Shown: in pieces, positions 24,893-34,241 of the stretch | Numbering within the stretch: position 1 is the stretch's first letter | How the letters are laid out: each line of letters begins with the position of its first letter | Assembly: GCA_902364975.1 (NCBI GenBank) | Contig: CABJFQ010000003.1 | Coordinates: 62,001-126,000, forward strand | Source: Coriobacteriaceae bacterium | Lineage (GTDB): Bacteria; Actinomycetota; Coriobacteriia; Coriobacteriales; Coriobacteriaceae | Direction: 5' to 3' | Length of the DNA stretch: 64,000 bases | Notes under the pieces: model-generated | The model's input: only the letters and a program-made list of their open reading frames with translations | The model's database searches: none | What the model was told of the DNA's origin: nothing | Position numbers and translations under genes: made by a program

Positions 24893-27487
24893 TTACTTGT
24901 CGGCGGCTGTTTTCTTGGCAGTCGACTTCTTCGCGGTCGTCTTCTTGGCGGCAGTGGCTTTCTTAGCCGTCGTCTTCTTGGCCGCCGTCGTCTTCTTTGC
25001 CGTGCTCGCCTTGGTTGTGGTCTTGCGACCGCGGGCGGGCTTCTTCTCCTTGGTCGGGCAGTCCATGTTGACGCAGATACGCCACGGACCGCGCGCCGTG
25101 TTGACCACCACGATGGGGGCGCCGCACTCGGGACAGGTCTCGCCCGTCGCCTCGAGCTTGCCACGCGCCGGCAGCGGATAGCTCACGCCGCAGTCATCGT
25201 AGTTGGTGCAGCGGATAAAGCGCTTGCCGCTCTTCTCACTCTTGTGCGCGATCAGGTCGCCATGGCGTCCGGCCTCGGCACACACCTTGCACTCGCCCAC
25301 CTTAAGGTCGGGCTCGTAGTTGGTGGGGCACGTCGGGTTCACGCAGATCTCGAAAGCCTTCTGGCGGAACGGCTGACACTTAATGCGCGGCGCACCGCAT
25401 TCGGGGCACACGGCGGCCTCGCCCTCGAGCGGGCTCACCTTGACGCCGCTCGGCACCGGATAGGTCACGCCGCAGTCGGGCCAGCCCATGCAGCCGATAA
25501 AGCTGCCGCGGGTCTTGGCGCTCGTCTTCATAACCAGGTCCTTGCCGCACTTGGGGCAGGCGCCCACGCGCGCATCGGCCGTGACGGCGTCGCTGATGGC
25601 GTCGCCCAGCTCCTGCGTGTGCTTGAGCAGCTCGTCGAGCACGCCGGCCAGCAGCGCGCGCGAGTGCGTCACGACATGCTCTTCGGTGTCCTCGCCGCGC
25701 TCCACACGGGTCATGTCGCCGTCGAGCTCGCTGGTCATATCGGGGCTCGTGATGCGCGGGGCAAACTGCGTCAGCGCGTCGATGATGGCGATGCCCAGCT
25801 GGCTCGGCTCCACGGGATCGTTTTTGAGGTAGCGCACGGCGTACAGGCGCTCGATGATGCTCGCGCGCGTGGACTTGGTGCCCAGGCCGCGCTTTTCCAT
25901 CTCCTGCACGAGCTTGCCCTGGCTGTAGCGCGCGGGCGGCTCGGTCTGCTTGGCCTCGAGCTTCATGTCGAACACGTCGACCGTATCACCCTGCTCCAGC
26001 GGCGGCATCTGCTCATCGCGCTTGAGTCCGTACGGATACGCCTCGCGGAAGCCCGGAGTCACGAGCACGTCGCCCGAGGCCACGAACGGCTCGCCGTTGA
26101 CGTCGAGCTCGAGCTTGGTGTTCTCGATGGTCGCGGGCCCCATGAGCGTTGCCAGGAAGCGGCGGGCAATGAGGTCGTAGAGCTTGCGCTGGCCGCCGTC
26201 GAGCGTGGACGGATCGCCCTCGCCCGTGGGATAGATCGGCGGATGGTCGGTAGTCTCGACCTTGCCGCGCGTGGGCTTCATGGGACCGGCGAGCACCTTT
26301 TTGCACACGGGCGCCAGCGCCGGGTTGATCTTTGCCAGGTCGCTCACCACGGCGCCCAGATCGAGCGTCGCAGGGTACACGGTATTGTCGACACGCGGGT
26401 AGCTGATGAGACCGGCCATGTAGAGGGACTCGGCGATTCGCATCGTACGCGCAGGCGAGATGCCCTCGGCCGCAGCGGCAGCCTGCAGCGAGGTCGTCGC
26501 AAACGGCGTGGGCGGCTGCTGCTTACGCGAGCGCTTGGTCACCGCGGCAACGGTCGCCGTCTTGACGCCGTCGACGTGACCATACGCCGTCTCGGCAGCA
26601 TCCTTGTCGGTAAAGCGCGCTGTCTTGTGCGCGATCTTAAAGCGGTCGTCCTCGGCGGCACCCTGCGCGGCACCCATACCGCGAATCTGCCAATAGTCCT
26701 CGGGCACAAACGCCATACGCTCGCGCTCGCGCTCGACCACCAGGGCAAGCGTCGGCGTCTGCACGCGACCGGCGGAACGCACGTTGCCAAAGCCGCCAAA
26801 CTTGGCGAGCGTCAGATAGCGCGTGAGCACCGCGCCCCAGATAAGGTCGATGTGCTGACGGCTCTCGCCGGCGTCGGCCAGGTTCTGGTCGAGCGAGACG
26901 AGATTATCGAAGGCGTGCGTGATCTCGGCCTTGGTAAACGAAGAATACTGGGCACGGGCGACCGGCAAGTCGGGCGCAACCTCACGCACCTTGTTGAGAG
27001 CGTCCGAACCGATCAGTTCGCCCTCGCGGTCGAAGTCCGTGGCGATGATGACGCTGTCGGACTTTTTAGCAAGGTTCTTGAGCGAACGAATGAGTTCCTT
27101 TTCGGCCGGTAGCTTAATGACGGGCGCCCAGGTGAGGTAAGGCAGGCTCTCGAGCTTCCAGCCCTTGATGGAAATGCCATCGGCAAGGAACGGCTTGCGC
27201 TTGGTGTCGTACGGCGGACGGGCCAGGCCATCGGGCATATCGGCCGGCAACATCTCACCGTCCTCGGTCACCGAATACCAACCCAGCTTTTTATCGAACA
27301 GCACGCTGTCGCAAAAATCGGGCGCCAGGATGTGACCGGCAAGGCCGATGGTCACGCACTCCTCGCCCTTCCACTCAAAACGGTAGATGGCGGTGTTGTA
27401 CACCTTGTCCTTTTTGGGCTTACCCGTGGACAGCCGCTCGGCGATCTGACGCGCGGCGTCGTTTTTCTCGGCGATGATGAGCTTCAA
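24893..27487 (-). CDS. topA: Type IA DNA topoisomerase with zinc ribbons and H1-like tail
   Basis: 864 residues; relaxes negatively supercoiled DNA by single-strand passage. Toprim domain starts MKLIIAEKNDAARQIA and contains DFDREGELIGSDA; the catalytic Tyr is in GLISYPRVDNTVYP. Four Cys-rich ribbon units follow (CPKCGKDLV, CPECGAPRIKC, CKVCAEAGRHGD, CPECGAPIVVV with CPT and C..Y/W motifs). The last 45 residues are Lys/Ala/Thr repeats (KKTTAKKATAAKKTTAKK) like histone H1 tails, likely to bind DNA. The N terminus is closer to archaeal-type/topo III sequences than to E. coli TopA, so the gene symbol is tentative. Confidence 0.85.
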   Translation of the reverse strand: MKLIIAEKNDAARQIAERLSTGKPKKDKVYNTAIYRFEWKGEECVTIGLAGHILAPDFCDSVLFDKKLGWYSVTEDGEMLPADMPDGLARPPYDTKRKPFLADGISIKGWKLESLPYLTWAPVIKLPAEKELIRSLKNLAKKSDSVIIATDFDREGELIGSDALNKVREVAPDLPVARAQYSSFTKAEITHAFDNLVSLDQNLADAGESRQHIDLIWGAVLTRYLTLAKFGGFGNVRSAGRVQTPTLALVVERERERMAFVPEDYWQIRGMGAAQGAAEDDRFKIAHKTARFTDKDAAETAYGHVDGVKTATVAAVTKRSRKQQPPTPFATTSLQAAAAAEGISPARTMRIAESLYMAGLISYPRVDNTVYPATLDLGAVVSDLAKINPALAPVCKKVLAGPMKPTRGKVETTDHPPIYPTGEGDPSTLDGGQRKLYDLIARRFLATLMGPATIENTKLELDVNGEPFVASGDVLVTPGFREAYPYGLKRDEQMPPLEQGDTVDVFDMKLEAKQTEPPARYSQGKLVQEMEKRGLGTKSTRASIIERLYAVRYLKNDPVEPSQLGIAIIDALTQFAPRITSPDMTSELDGDMTRVERGEDTEEHVVTHSRALLAGVLDELLKHTQELGDAISDAVTADARVGACPKCGKDLVMKTSAKTRGSFIGCMGWPDCGVTYPVPSGVKVSPLEGEAAVCPECGAPRIKCQPFRQKAFEICVNPTCPTNYEPDLKVGECKVCAEAGRHGDLIAHKSEKSGKRFIRCTNYDDCGVSYPLPARGKLEATGETCPECGAPIVVVNTARGPWRICVNMDCPTKEKKPARGRKTTTKASTAKKTTAAKKTTAKKATAAKKTTAKKSTAKKTAADK

Positions 27488-27541
27488 AAGAGGCTCCTAT
27501 CTCATGTCTCTGCGGCTACGCCCACCTGTATGGCGGCCGAT

Positions 27542-28225
27542 TTACGCCCTTGCTTGCTCAATCTGCCCGATGAGCCAATCGCACCAGGCATCCATGCCCT
27601 CGCCCTTGCGCGCGCTCACGGCAAACCGCGGCGCCTGCGGATTGAGGTCATCGAGGGTCTTAGTATACCTATCCATGTCAAAATCGAAAGCCGGGGCCAC
27701 GTCGACCTTGTTGAGCAACTGCGCGCCGGCGTGTTGGAAGATGCCCGGGTACTTGATGGGCTTGTCGTCGCCCTCGGGCACCGAGAGGATCATGATGGAC
27801 AGGTTCTCGCCCAGGTCAAAGTCGACTGGGCAGACCAGGTTACCCACGTTTTCGATAAAGATGACGTCAATGCTTTCCAGACCCACAGCCTGATCGAAAG
27901 CGTCGACGGCCTCCATGATCATGTTGCCCTCGAGGTGGCACAGGCCGCCCGTGTTGATCTGGATGGCGGGCATGCCGGCTTCCTTCATGGTGATGGCGTC
28001 GACATCCGAGGCGATATCGCCCTCGATGACGGCACAGCGCAGGCCGGCCTTGTCGCGCAGGCGTTCGTTGGTGCCCAGAATCGTAGTGGTCTTACCCGAA
28101 CCGGGGCTTGACAGCACATTGATCACATAGGTGCCTGCCTCATTAAATCGCTGACGCAGCTGATCTGCCAGGCGCTCATTGCGCGACAGAATCGGCGATG
28201 CAATATCAATCGTTTTCTCGGCCAT
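27542..28225 (-). CDS. hypB: Hydrogenase nickel incorporation GTPase HypB
   Basis: 227 residues. GTPase that delivers nickel to [NiFe]-hydrogenase with HypA. VLSSPGSGKTTTILGT is the P-loop, AVIEGDIASDVDA and IFIENVGNLVCPVDFDLGE carry switch residues with the metal Cys, and LLNKVDVAP is the NKxD base motif. It lacks the N-terminal His-rich nickel store found in some HypB. Follows hypA by 55 bp. Confidence 0.94.
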   Translation of the reverse strand: MAEKTIDIASPILSRNERLADQLRQRFNEAGTYVINVLSSPGSGKTTTILGTNERLRDKAGLRCAVIEGDIASDVDAITMKEAGMPAIQINTGGLCHLEGNMIMEAVDAFDQAVGLESIDVIFIENVGNLVCPVDFDLGENLSIMILSVPEGDDKPIKYPGIFQHAGAQLLNKVDVAPAFDFDMDRYTKTLDDLNPQAPRFAVSARKGEGMDAWCDWLIGQIEQARA

Positions 28226-28280
28226 ACTTAGCGCTCCTTACTTTGGCCCCTTTATACCCCATCACCAGATGGCTAGCGGG

Positions 28281-28637
28281 CTAATCGTCGGGGGTTTCGA
28301 TTTCGATACTTGCGATATCGAGCTCGCGGCCGTGCAGTAGGCGCACGTTGGCACCACCACACTGAGGACAGCGACAGTGGAAGCGATCGTGGTCGAAAAC
28401 CTCGCCGCAGTCTAGACACTCGCTTTGTGGATGGACCTCCTCCACGGCAAGCTCGCAGCCGCGCGTGAGCGGGTCCTCGTCGCGAAACGTCTCCCACGCA
28501 AAGTCGAGCGCCTCGCGCACAACTTCGGTCATATCCCCGATACGCAGCGTTACCAAAACGGCGCGCGAGGCCCCCGCCCCACGCGCCGCGCGAATCACTG
28601 TATCGAGTATGCCGTTGACAATGCCAACCTCGTGCAT
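28281..28637 (-). CDS. hypA: Hydrogenase maturation nickel chaperone HypA
   Basis: 118 residues. MHEVGIV at the N terminus holds the nickel-binding His2; the zinc site is CLDCGEVFDHDRFHCRCPQC, slightly expanded relative to the usual CxxC pair. Works with the HypB encoded next. Starts 6 bp after tatC. Hydrogenase structural genes are not in the window. Confidence 0.93.
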   Translation of the reverse strand: MHEVGIVNGILDTVIRAARGAGASRAVLVTLRIGDMTEVVREALDFAWETFRDEDPLTRGCELAVEEVHPQSECLDCGEVFDHDRFHCRCPQCGGANVRLLHGRELDIASIEIETPDD

Positions 28638-28643
28638 ACCGTT

Positions 28644-29435
28644 TTACTCCTCGTCGTCCTCATCGTCCGAGAACAGGTCCAGACGGCTCACAAACAGGCC
28701 CTCCTTGCCCTCGCGCGCGGTAATGACCACGCGGGCGATGGCAAGCGAGATCTCGTAGAGCGAGAGCAGGGCGCCATACATGAGGCCCAGCGTAACGGGC
28801 GAACCATCGGGCGTAATCACAGCCGAGCCCACAAGCAGGCCCACGTACACATAGCGCCAGGCGCTGCGGAAAGCCGCGTAGGACACGAAGTGGAACACGG
28901 ACAGGTAGAAGATGATGAGCGGCAGCTCAAACGCCACACCAAAGCCGATCATAAAGAGCAGCTCCATGTTGACGTAGTCCTCCAGGTCGGGCCACGCCAT
29001 GGCGACGGCCGAAGTCTCGCTGATAAGCCACTCGAAACCCGCCGGGATGATGATGAAATAGCAAAAGATTGCGCCCAAGAAGAACAGCACCGTCGAGGCG
29101 AGCACCGTGGGTACGACCCACTTGCGCTCGTTGGGGCGAAGCGCCGGCAGGAAAAACGCCAGAATCTGCCAGATAATCATAGGTGTGCACATGACCACGG
29201 CCATCTTGATGGCCAGCGAAAAGCGCAGACCAAAGCCACCAAGCGTCGTGGTGATGTAGAACTTACCGTCCGGCACAAAGGTGCGGATGGGGTCTTTCAG
29301 GATGTCGAGCACCACGGGCGTGGCGAAATACAGCACGATAGCGGCGGCAAAGACCGACACGACCACGATGGTCAGACGGCGACGGAGCTCTCCCAGGTGA
29401 TCTAAGAGCGGCATTCGCGCAGGTCCGATAGGCAT
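28644..29435 (-). CDS. tatC: Twin-arginine translocase subunit TatC
   Basis: 263 residues, six membrane spans. DHLGELRRRLTIVVVSVF is the signal-peptide recognition start, followed by FVPDGKFYITTTLGGF, LRPNERKWVVPTVLASTVLFFLG and FGVAFELPLIIFYLS with the conserved Glu. The C terminus is acidic. It overlaps the tatA stop by 1 nt. Exports folded redox proteins. Confidence 0.95.
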   Translation of the reverse strand: MPIGPARMPLLDHLGELRRRLTIVVVSVFAAAIVLYFATPVVLDILKDPIRTFVPDGKFYITTTLGGFGLRFSLAIKMAVVMCTPMIIWQILAFFLPALRPNERKWVVPTVLASTVLFFLGAIFCYFIIIPAGFEWLISETSAVAMAWPDLEDYVNMELLFMIGFGVAFELPLIIFYLSVFHFVSYAAFRSAWRYVYVGLLVGSAVITPDGSPVTLGLMYGALLSLYEISLAIARVVITAREGKEGLFVSRLDLFSDDEDDEE

Positions 29436-29998
29436 TACTCATCGCCTCCCTTCGGGGCGTCGGCGGCAGCGGTGTCGTCTTCGGCCTCGAGCTCGCGAGC
29501 GAGCTGGTCGACGACGGCTTTGCGCTTGCGGGGACGACGGGCGTAGAGGTCGGCCGTCGTGGGCTCTGCCGGCTCGGGCTCGGGCTCTGCAGCAGGCTCG
29601 GGCTCGACAGCGGCGGCGGGCTCTGCACTCTCGGCCTCCTCAGCAGCACCCTCGCCCTCGGCGGCAGCCTCGCTCGCGGCCTTCTCGGCAGCAAGGCGGG
29701 CACGACGCTCGGCAAAGGTCTCCTTCTTGGCGGGCGCTACCGTCTCGGCAGCATCCTCGTCCGCATCGGAATCGTCATCGACGGCAGCCTTCTTGGGCTT
29801 GACCGGAGCCGAAGCGGCCTCGCTTACCGGATCGATGATCTCGGACTGGACAACCGCCGTCATCTTTTCCTGCGTCTCGCGGAACTGACGGATGGCACGG
29901 CCGATCGTGCGGCCCATCTGCGGGAGCTTATCCGGGCCAAACAGCAAAAAGCCGAAGACCACGATGATCGCGAGCTCACCCTCTCCAATACCAAACAC
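29435..29998 (-). CDS. tatA: Twin-arginine translocase subunit TatA/TatB with long acidic tail
   Basis: 187 residues. N-terminal membrane helix and hinge FGIGEGELAIIVVFGFLLFGPDKLPQMG followed by an amphipathic helix (TIGRAIRQFRETQEKM). The GTG at 29998 (GGAGG 5 nt upstream) removes the extra 15 residues. Beyond residue 65 is a 110-residue Ala/Glu/Pro-rich tail (repeated EPEPAAEPEPEP) ending in a basic patch and an acidic C terminus. Only one TatA/B gene is visible, so it may do both jobs. Confidence 0.88.
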   Translation of the reverse strand: MFGIGEGELAIIVVFGFLLFGPDKLPQMGRTIGRAIRQFRETQEKMTAVVQSEIIDPVSEAASAPVKPKKAAVDDDSDADEDAAETVAPAKKETFAERRARLAAEKAASEAAAEGEGAAEEAESAEPAAAVEPEPAAEPEPEPAEPTTADLYARRPRKRKAVVDQLARELEAEDDTAAADAPKGGDE

Positions 29999-30079
29999 AC
30001 ATACCTCCAAGGCTCGATGTGAGTCGAGCCCGCACCGCGCCATTCGGCCGGAACTCGTCTATTCATTCGGTCAAGTATA

Positions 30080-30107
30080 GCGCCCGGACGCCAAAACGTC
30101 CGAGCGC
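30080..30107 (-). terminator. Hairpin between the STAS gene and tatA
   Basis: GCGCCCGGACG (30080-30090) and CGTCCGAGCGC (30097-30107) form an imperfect stem. Little T follows; it may be a weak terminator or leader structure before tatA. Confidence 0.4.
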
Positions 30108-30151
30108 ATCACAAACATATGCCAAACGGCACGCCCTTTTGGGGGCAAAGA

Positions 30152-30466
30152 TTATGCAGCGGTGATCGAAATCTCCTGGTCGACGCCCAACAGCTGAACC
30201 ACGCGCATCACCGGGGGCTGCACGTTGACGCAGCTAAAACGCTTACCATGATCAGCTGCGTGGTGTGCGGCGCCCACAAGCACGCCAATGCCCGTCGAAT
30301 CGATGTAGCTCACCTGGGCAAAATCGAGCTCAACGGCCTCAGTGGGCTGCTCGAGCGCCAGGTCGATGGCATTGCGCAGGCTATCGGCGTTAGAGATATC
30401 GATCTCACCGGTCACCTTAATGGTGTAGAGCTCTGGCGTGGGGTTGGTGGAAATACCCAAATCCAT
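30152..30466 (-). CDS. STAS-domain anti-sigma factor antagonist
   Basis: 104 residues, a single STAS domain like RsbV/SpoIIAA: YTIKVTGEIDISNADSLRNAI and FAQVSYIDSTGIGVLVGAAH, where the Ser in DSTGIG is the usual phosphorylation site. Such proteins bind an anti-sigma kinase when dephosphorylated. No anti-sigma kinase or sigma factor is adjacent, so the partner is elsewhere. Confidence 0.88.
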   Translation of the reverse strand: MDLGISTNPTPELYTIKVTGEIDISNADSLRNAIDLALEQPTEAVELDFAQVSYIDSTGIGVLVGAAHHAADHGKRFSCVNVQPPVMRVVQLLGVDQEISITAA

Positions 30467-30532
30467 GTATACGCTCCTTTACGTATCGAAAGTGCGGATA
30501 GTACTAGGCGCGGACTTGCGGGGCCCTACGCG

Positions 30533-31837
30533 TTAGGCGCGCTCGGCACGCGCAAGCTCGGCAGCGACGAGCTTGACAGCCAGCACCAGCACATCGAGCG
30601 CAGCCTCCAGGTCCTCGACCGTGGGATAGCTCGGCGCGATGCGGATGTTGGTGTCGCGCGGATCCTTGCCATAAGGCCAGGTGGCACCAGCCGGCGTGAG
30701 CTTGACGCCCAGGTCGGCACAAAGCGCGGCGACCTTCTGGGCCGAGCCCTCGGGGCCATCGAAACTCACAAAGTAGCCGCCATGGGGATGAGTCCAAGTG
30801 GCGCAACCCGTGTTGCCCAAGCCCTCGGTGAGTTTACGCTCAACGGCCTCAAAGCGCGGGCGCAGGAACTCGGCATGCTTTTTCATGTGCTCCTTGACCG
30901 CCTCGATGGTGGGAAGGAAACGCACGTGACGCAGCTGGTTGAGCTTGTCGGCGCTGATGAGGCCGGCCTTCAGGCGCTTGGAGAACTCGGCGATAACCGC
31001 GGGGCTCGCACCAATAAAGCCGATGCCGGCGCCCGGGAAGGTGATCTTGGACGTCGAGGCAAAGGCCACCACGCGATCCTCGGTGCCCGCCGCGCGAGCG
31101 AGGTCAAAGATATTTGCGAGCTCGTCGGTCTCGTCGTACAGGTCGTGCACGCAGTAAGCGTTGTCCCAAAAGATGCGGAAATCGGGCGCGGCCGTGGGCA
31201 TCTCGACCAGGCGGCGCACGGTGTCCTCGCTAAAGGTAATGCCCGTAGGGTTGGAATACTTGGGCACGCACCAGATGCCCTTGATGGAGTCGTCGGCGGC
31301 AACCAGGCGCTCGACCTCGTTCATGTCGGGGCCGTTGTCAGTCATCGCGACGGGGACGTTCTCGATACCCAGGTCGGCGGTGATGCCAAAGTGGCGGTCG
31401 TAGCCGGGAACAGGGCACAGGAACTTGACCTTCTTGCCGTCGTGCGCGGCCTCGTAAGCCTCCCAGGGCTCGCTGCCGCACGAGCCGCAGCGCCAAAACA
31501 TGCCGGCGATATCGTGCTCGATCAGCAGGCTCGACGAACCCAGTACGAGCGTCTGCTCGGCGGGGCAACCCAGGAACTCCCCCGCCAGCTTGCGTGCCGA
31601 GGGAATGCCCTCAAAGCAACCGTAGTTGGAGCAGTCGACGTTGCCGTCGTGCAGATCGGCATCGGCATTGAGGATATCGAGCATGGGTCGAGAGATGTCC
31701 ACCTGGGAGGGCGACGGCTTGCCGCGGGCCATGTCGAGCGCCAGGCCCTTGGCCTTGACCTCGGCGACCTCGGCTTTGAGCGCCTCGATGGCGGCATCGA
31801 GTTCGGTGGTTTCCATCTTCTGGTAGATCGTCTGCAT
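30533..31837 (-). CDS. PLP-dependent aminotransferase (aspartate aminotransferase Ib-type)
   Basis: 434 residues, the size of the actinobacterial AspT/subgroup Ib family. MARGKPSPSQVDISRPML near the N terminus, CVPKYSNPTGITFSEDTVRRL, the PLP Asp/Tyr in FWDNAYCVHDLYDE, and the Schiff-base Lys in FASTSKITFPGAGIGF. Likely makes aspartate from oxaloacetate and glutamate. Stands alone on the minus strand. Confidence 0.88.
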   Translation of the reverse strand: MQTIYQKMETTELDAAIEALKAEVAEVKAKGLALDMARGKPSPSQVDISRPMLDILNADADLHDGNVDCSNYGCFEGIPSARKLAGEFLGCPAEQTLVLGSSSLLIEHDIAGMFWRCGSCGSEPWEAYEAAHDGKKVKFLCPVPGYDRHFGITADLGIENVPVAMTDNGPDMNEVERLVAADDSIKGIWCVPKYSNPTGITFSEDTVRRLVEMPTAAPDFRIFWDNAYCVHDLYDETDELANIFDLARAAGTEDRVVAFASTSKITFPGAGIGFIGASPAVIAEFSKRLKAGLISADKLNQLRHVRFLPTIEAVKEHMKKHAEFLRPRFEAVERKLTEGLGNTGCATWTHPHGGYFVSFDGPEGSAQKVAALCADLGVKLTPAGATWPYGKDPRDTNIRIAPSYPTVEDLEAALDVLVLAVKLVAAELARAERA

Positions 31838-31987
31838 GGGGTGCGACCTTTCGCGAAGCGGTACGTTGCAGTTCGTCTAAGTATAGACCGCCATCGTCGC
31901 AACGTTATGAAGCCGTGATAGATTAAGTTCATCGCAATCAATTACGAATCGCCGCGCATGCCGGCGTGGGGCGCCCAAGGAGGCACT

Positions 31988-32242
31988 ATGGAGTACGGAT
32001 CGTTTCAGGCCGAGGAATTCGGCGACTTGCAGCGCCTGGTCGACGGACTGTTTTACGACCGCCACGCCATCGACCGCCTGGATCTGATCGTACAGGCCGA
32101 AATCTTGGACCTGGCGCCCGACCTCATGGAAATCGTGAACCTTTTGCCGCCCGGCTACTACGACCGCCAGTCACTTTGCGACCAGCTCAACTCCGCCTTG
32201 GCCGCCCACGGCTGGGGCGCCGTCTACGGAACGGTGGAATAA
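31988..32242 (+). CDS. Small protein of unknown function
   Basis: 84 residues, acidic, no membrane span. Contains LQRLVDGLFYDRHAIDRLDL and LLPPGYYDRQSLCDQLNSALAAHGWG. The ATG at 31988 has AAGGAGG 5 nt upstream, so it is very likely translated; no family recognised. The MITE-like copy B and a strong terminator follow. Confidence 0.7.
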   Translation: MEYGSFQAEEFGDLQRLVDGLFYDRHAIDRLDLIVQAEILDLAPDLMEIVNLLPPGYYDRQSLCDQLNSALAAHGWGAVYGTVE

Positions 32243-32302
32243 GCCTCGAGGCCGGCGATTTGGCCCGCTTCCCGACCTTGGCGAGGCTTGTTTTAGGGCT
32301 TG

Positions 32303-32530
32303 TGGCCAAAAAAGGGCAAATATGAGTACTGTTACCTTTTTAGTAGCAGCGATTCTTGGTCGAAATCGGCAAAACTCGACTTGAAACTTCCTAATCACCG
32401 TCAGCTAGCGCCAAATTGGAAGTCGATGGTCACTCATTAACGTACAGTTCTTATAACTTTGTTCATTATTTTCCGCACCTAAAATGATACGCCGTTTGTG
32501 ACAGTACTCACAAACGGCGTTTTTTGACCA
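32303..32530. mobile_element. MITE-like element, copy B (228 bp)
   Basis: Left end TGGCCAAAAAAGGGC with CAAATATGAGTACTGTTAC; right end (reverse) TGGTCAAAAAACGCC with GAGTACTGTCAC. The left 39 bp starting CAAATATGAG are identical to copy C. The right arm has been converted into a perfect terminator hairpin. Located between convergent genes. Confidence 0.7.
32489..32526 (+). terminator. Terminator in the right arm of copy B
   Basis: ACGCCGTTTGTGA (32489-32501) and TCACAAACGGCGT (32508-32520) form a perfect 13-bp stem followed by TTTTTT. Confidence 0.85.
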
Positions 32531-32615
32531 CTGGCGTGTCTGGCAGGCGGCAAGCACCGCCCGAATCCGCATTTTGAACGCGCCCGAATCGGTTCTGGAG
32601 CCGGTTTTCGCGCTC

Positions 32616-33974
32616 TTACTCGTCTTTGGGCGAGGGATGCTTGCAGACCACGCTCATGTAGATCATGCCGAGCACGGCTGCGGTGACCGAACCGGCGAGA
32701 ATAGCGGCCTTGGCTGCAAGAACCTCAAACTGGGCCGTCGGGAAGGCAAGGCCGCTGATGAGAATCGACATGGTAAAGCCGATACCGCCCAGAATGCCCA
32801 CGCCGGCAATCATGTGCCAGTTGACATTGTGCGGCAGCTCGCAGGCCTTAAGCTTAACCAGGGCAAACGTCATACCAAAGATGCCGATCGGCTTGCCCAG
32901 CAGCATGCCAAAGTACACGCCGAGCGTCACCGGGTCGGTGAGCAGCGTGCTCATGTCCACGCCCACTAAGCGAACCTGAGCGTTTACGAACGCAAAGATC
33001 GGCAGGATCACAAAGTTGACCGGCGTGGAGATCAGACGCTCCATGCGGATAAGCGGCGGGGTCACGCGGTGCATGACGCGCTCGACCTTGGTTGTCGAGA
33101 CGGTAAAGTCATGCTGGCCCAGGATGTGTGCCTCATCATCGTAGCGGTCATCGAGCAGCGGCAGGCACTCGCCCAGCCAATCGGTGAGGCTATCGAGCTT
33201 GACGCCACACTTGGCCGGGATGGTAAAGGCCAAGATGACGCCAGCAAGCGTGGCATGTACGCCGCTCTTGAACATGCAGAACCACAGCAGCAGCCCCAGT
33301 ACCGAATACGGGGCAAGGCGGTAATGCTGCGTCTTGTTAAGCCACACGAGCGCGCAGGTCACAAGCGCGGCGGCGCCCAACCAAAACGGATTGGGGCTTT
33401 GACCGTAGAAGATGGCGATGGCGGCGATGGAAATGAGGTCGTCGGCGATGGCGAGCGTCGAGAAGAACACGCGCACGCCGTTGGGCACGCGATTGCCCAA
33501 AAGCGACAGCACGCCCAGCGCAAAGGCAATATCGGTTGCCATGGGAATGGCCCAGCCGTTGTGCGCGCCGGCATGGTTAAAGATCAGATAGATGCAGGCG
33601 GGAACGACGACGCCGCCCACGGCCGCCAGCATGGGAAGCATGGCCTGGCGCGGGTTTTTGAGCTCGCCGACCGTCATCTCATACTTGAGCTCAATGCCCA
33701 CCAGCAAAAAGAAAATCGCCATGAGGAAGTCGTTGACGAAAAGCTCAACGGTGAGACCGGCCGTAAGGTTGCCCAGGCCCACATACAGCGGGGTCTCCAA
33801 AAAGTGATGGATGGCCTCGTAGGCATCGGTATTGGCGCAAATGACGGCGGCGATGGCGGCGAAGACCATGACGGCGGCGGAAATCGTGCCGTTCTCGGCG
33901 ATGCGCTCCCAGATGTCGTGACGTTCAAAGCGCTTGCGCTCACGAACGTTGAACAGCTGCTCAGTTGCTGCCAT
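32616..33974 (-). CDS. nhaA: Na+/H+ antiporter NhaA
   Basis: 452 residues, about 12 membrane spans. Conserved GWAIPMATDIAFALGVL and TLAIADDLISIAAIAIFY hold the Asp pair that binds Na+ and H+ in E. coli NhaA. Slightly longer than E. coli because of an extended cytoplasmic loop (GECLPLLDDRYDDEAHILGQ) and C terminus. Maintains pH and sodium balance. Confidence 0.95.
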   Translation of the reverse strand: MAATEQLFNVRERKRFERHDIWERIAENGTISAAVMVFAAIAAVICANTDAYEAIHHFLETPLYVGLGNLTAGLTVELFVNDFLMAIFFLLVGIELKYEMTVGELKNPRQAMLPMLAAVGGVVVPACIYLIFNHAGAHNGWAIPMATDIAFALGVLSLLGNRVPNGVRVFFSTLAIADDLISIAAIAIFYGQSPNPFWLGAAALVTCALVWLNKTQHYRLAPYSVLGLLLWFCMFKSGVHATLAGVILAFTIPAKCGVKLDSLTDWLGECLPLLDDRYDDEAHILGQHDFTVSTTKVERVMHRVTPPLIRMERLISTPVNFVILPIFAFVNAQVRLVGVDMSTLLTDPVTLGVYFGMLLGKPIGIFGMTFALVKLKACELPHNVNWHMIAGVGILGGIGFTMSILISGLAFPTAQFEVLAAKAAILAGSVTAAVLGMIYMSVVCKHPSPKDE

Positions 33975-34183
33975 GGGCGGCTCCTTTCACGGGAAAGCTC
34001 CCGTCTTAAAAAAGCACGGCCCGCCCAAGTGGCGGCGCCGCGCTCTAACGTATTACGCTTGCATCTAGCCTACCCTGCACGACAAGCACGCAGGCGTGGC
34101 CGAAAAGCGGAACCACAGGTTGAACATTATTTGTTCAACGGCACGGGCATACCTGTCCAAGAGACGACGCGGCGCCGTGCACA

Positions 34184-34222
34184 AAAAACGACCGGAGCGC
34201 GGGGCGTCCGCGGTCCGGTCGT
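34184..34222 (-). terminator. Terminator after ppaC
   Basis: ACGACCGGA (34188-34196) pairs with TCCGGTCGT (34214-34222), then T-run on the minus strand (34183-34188). Confidence 0.85.
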
Positions 34223-34241
34223 GGCGTTTGGTCAACTAAAC

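Noticed and set aside
30080..30107. tatA leader hairpin as a riboswitch
   Set aside because: Only a short stem; no recognised aptamer pattern.
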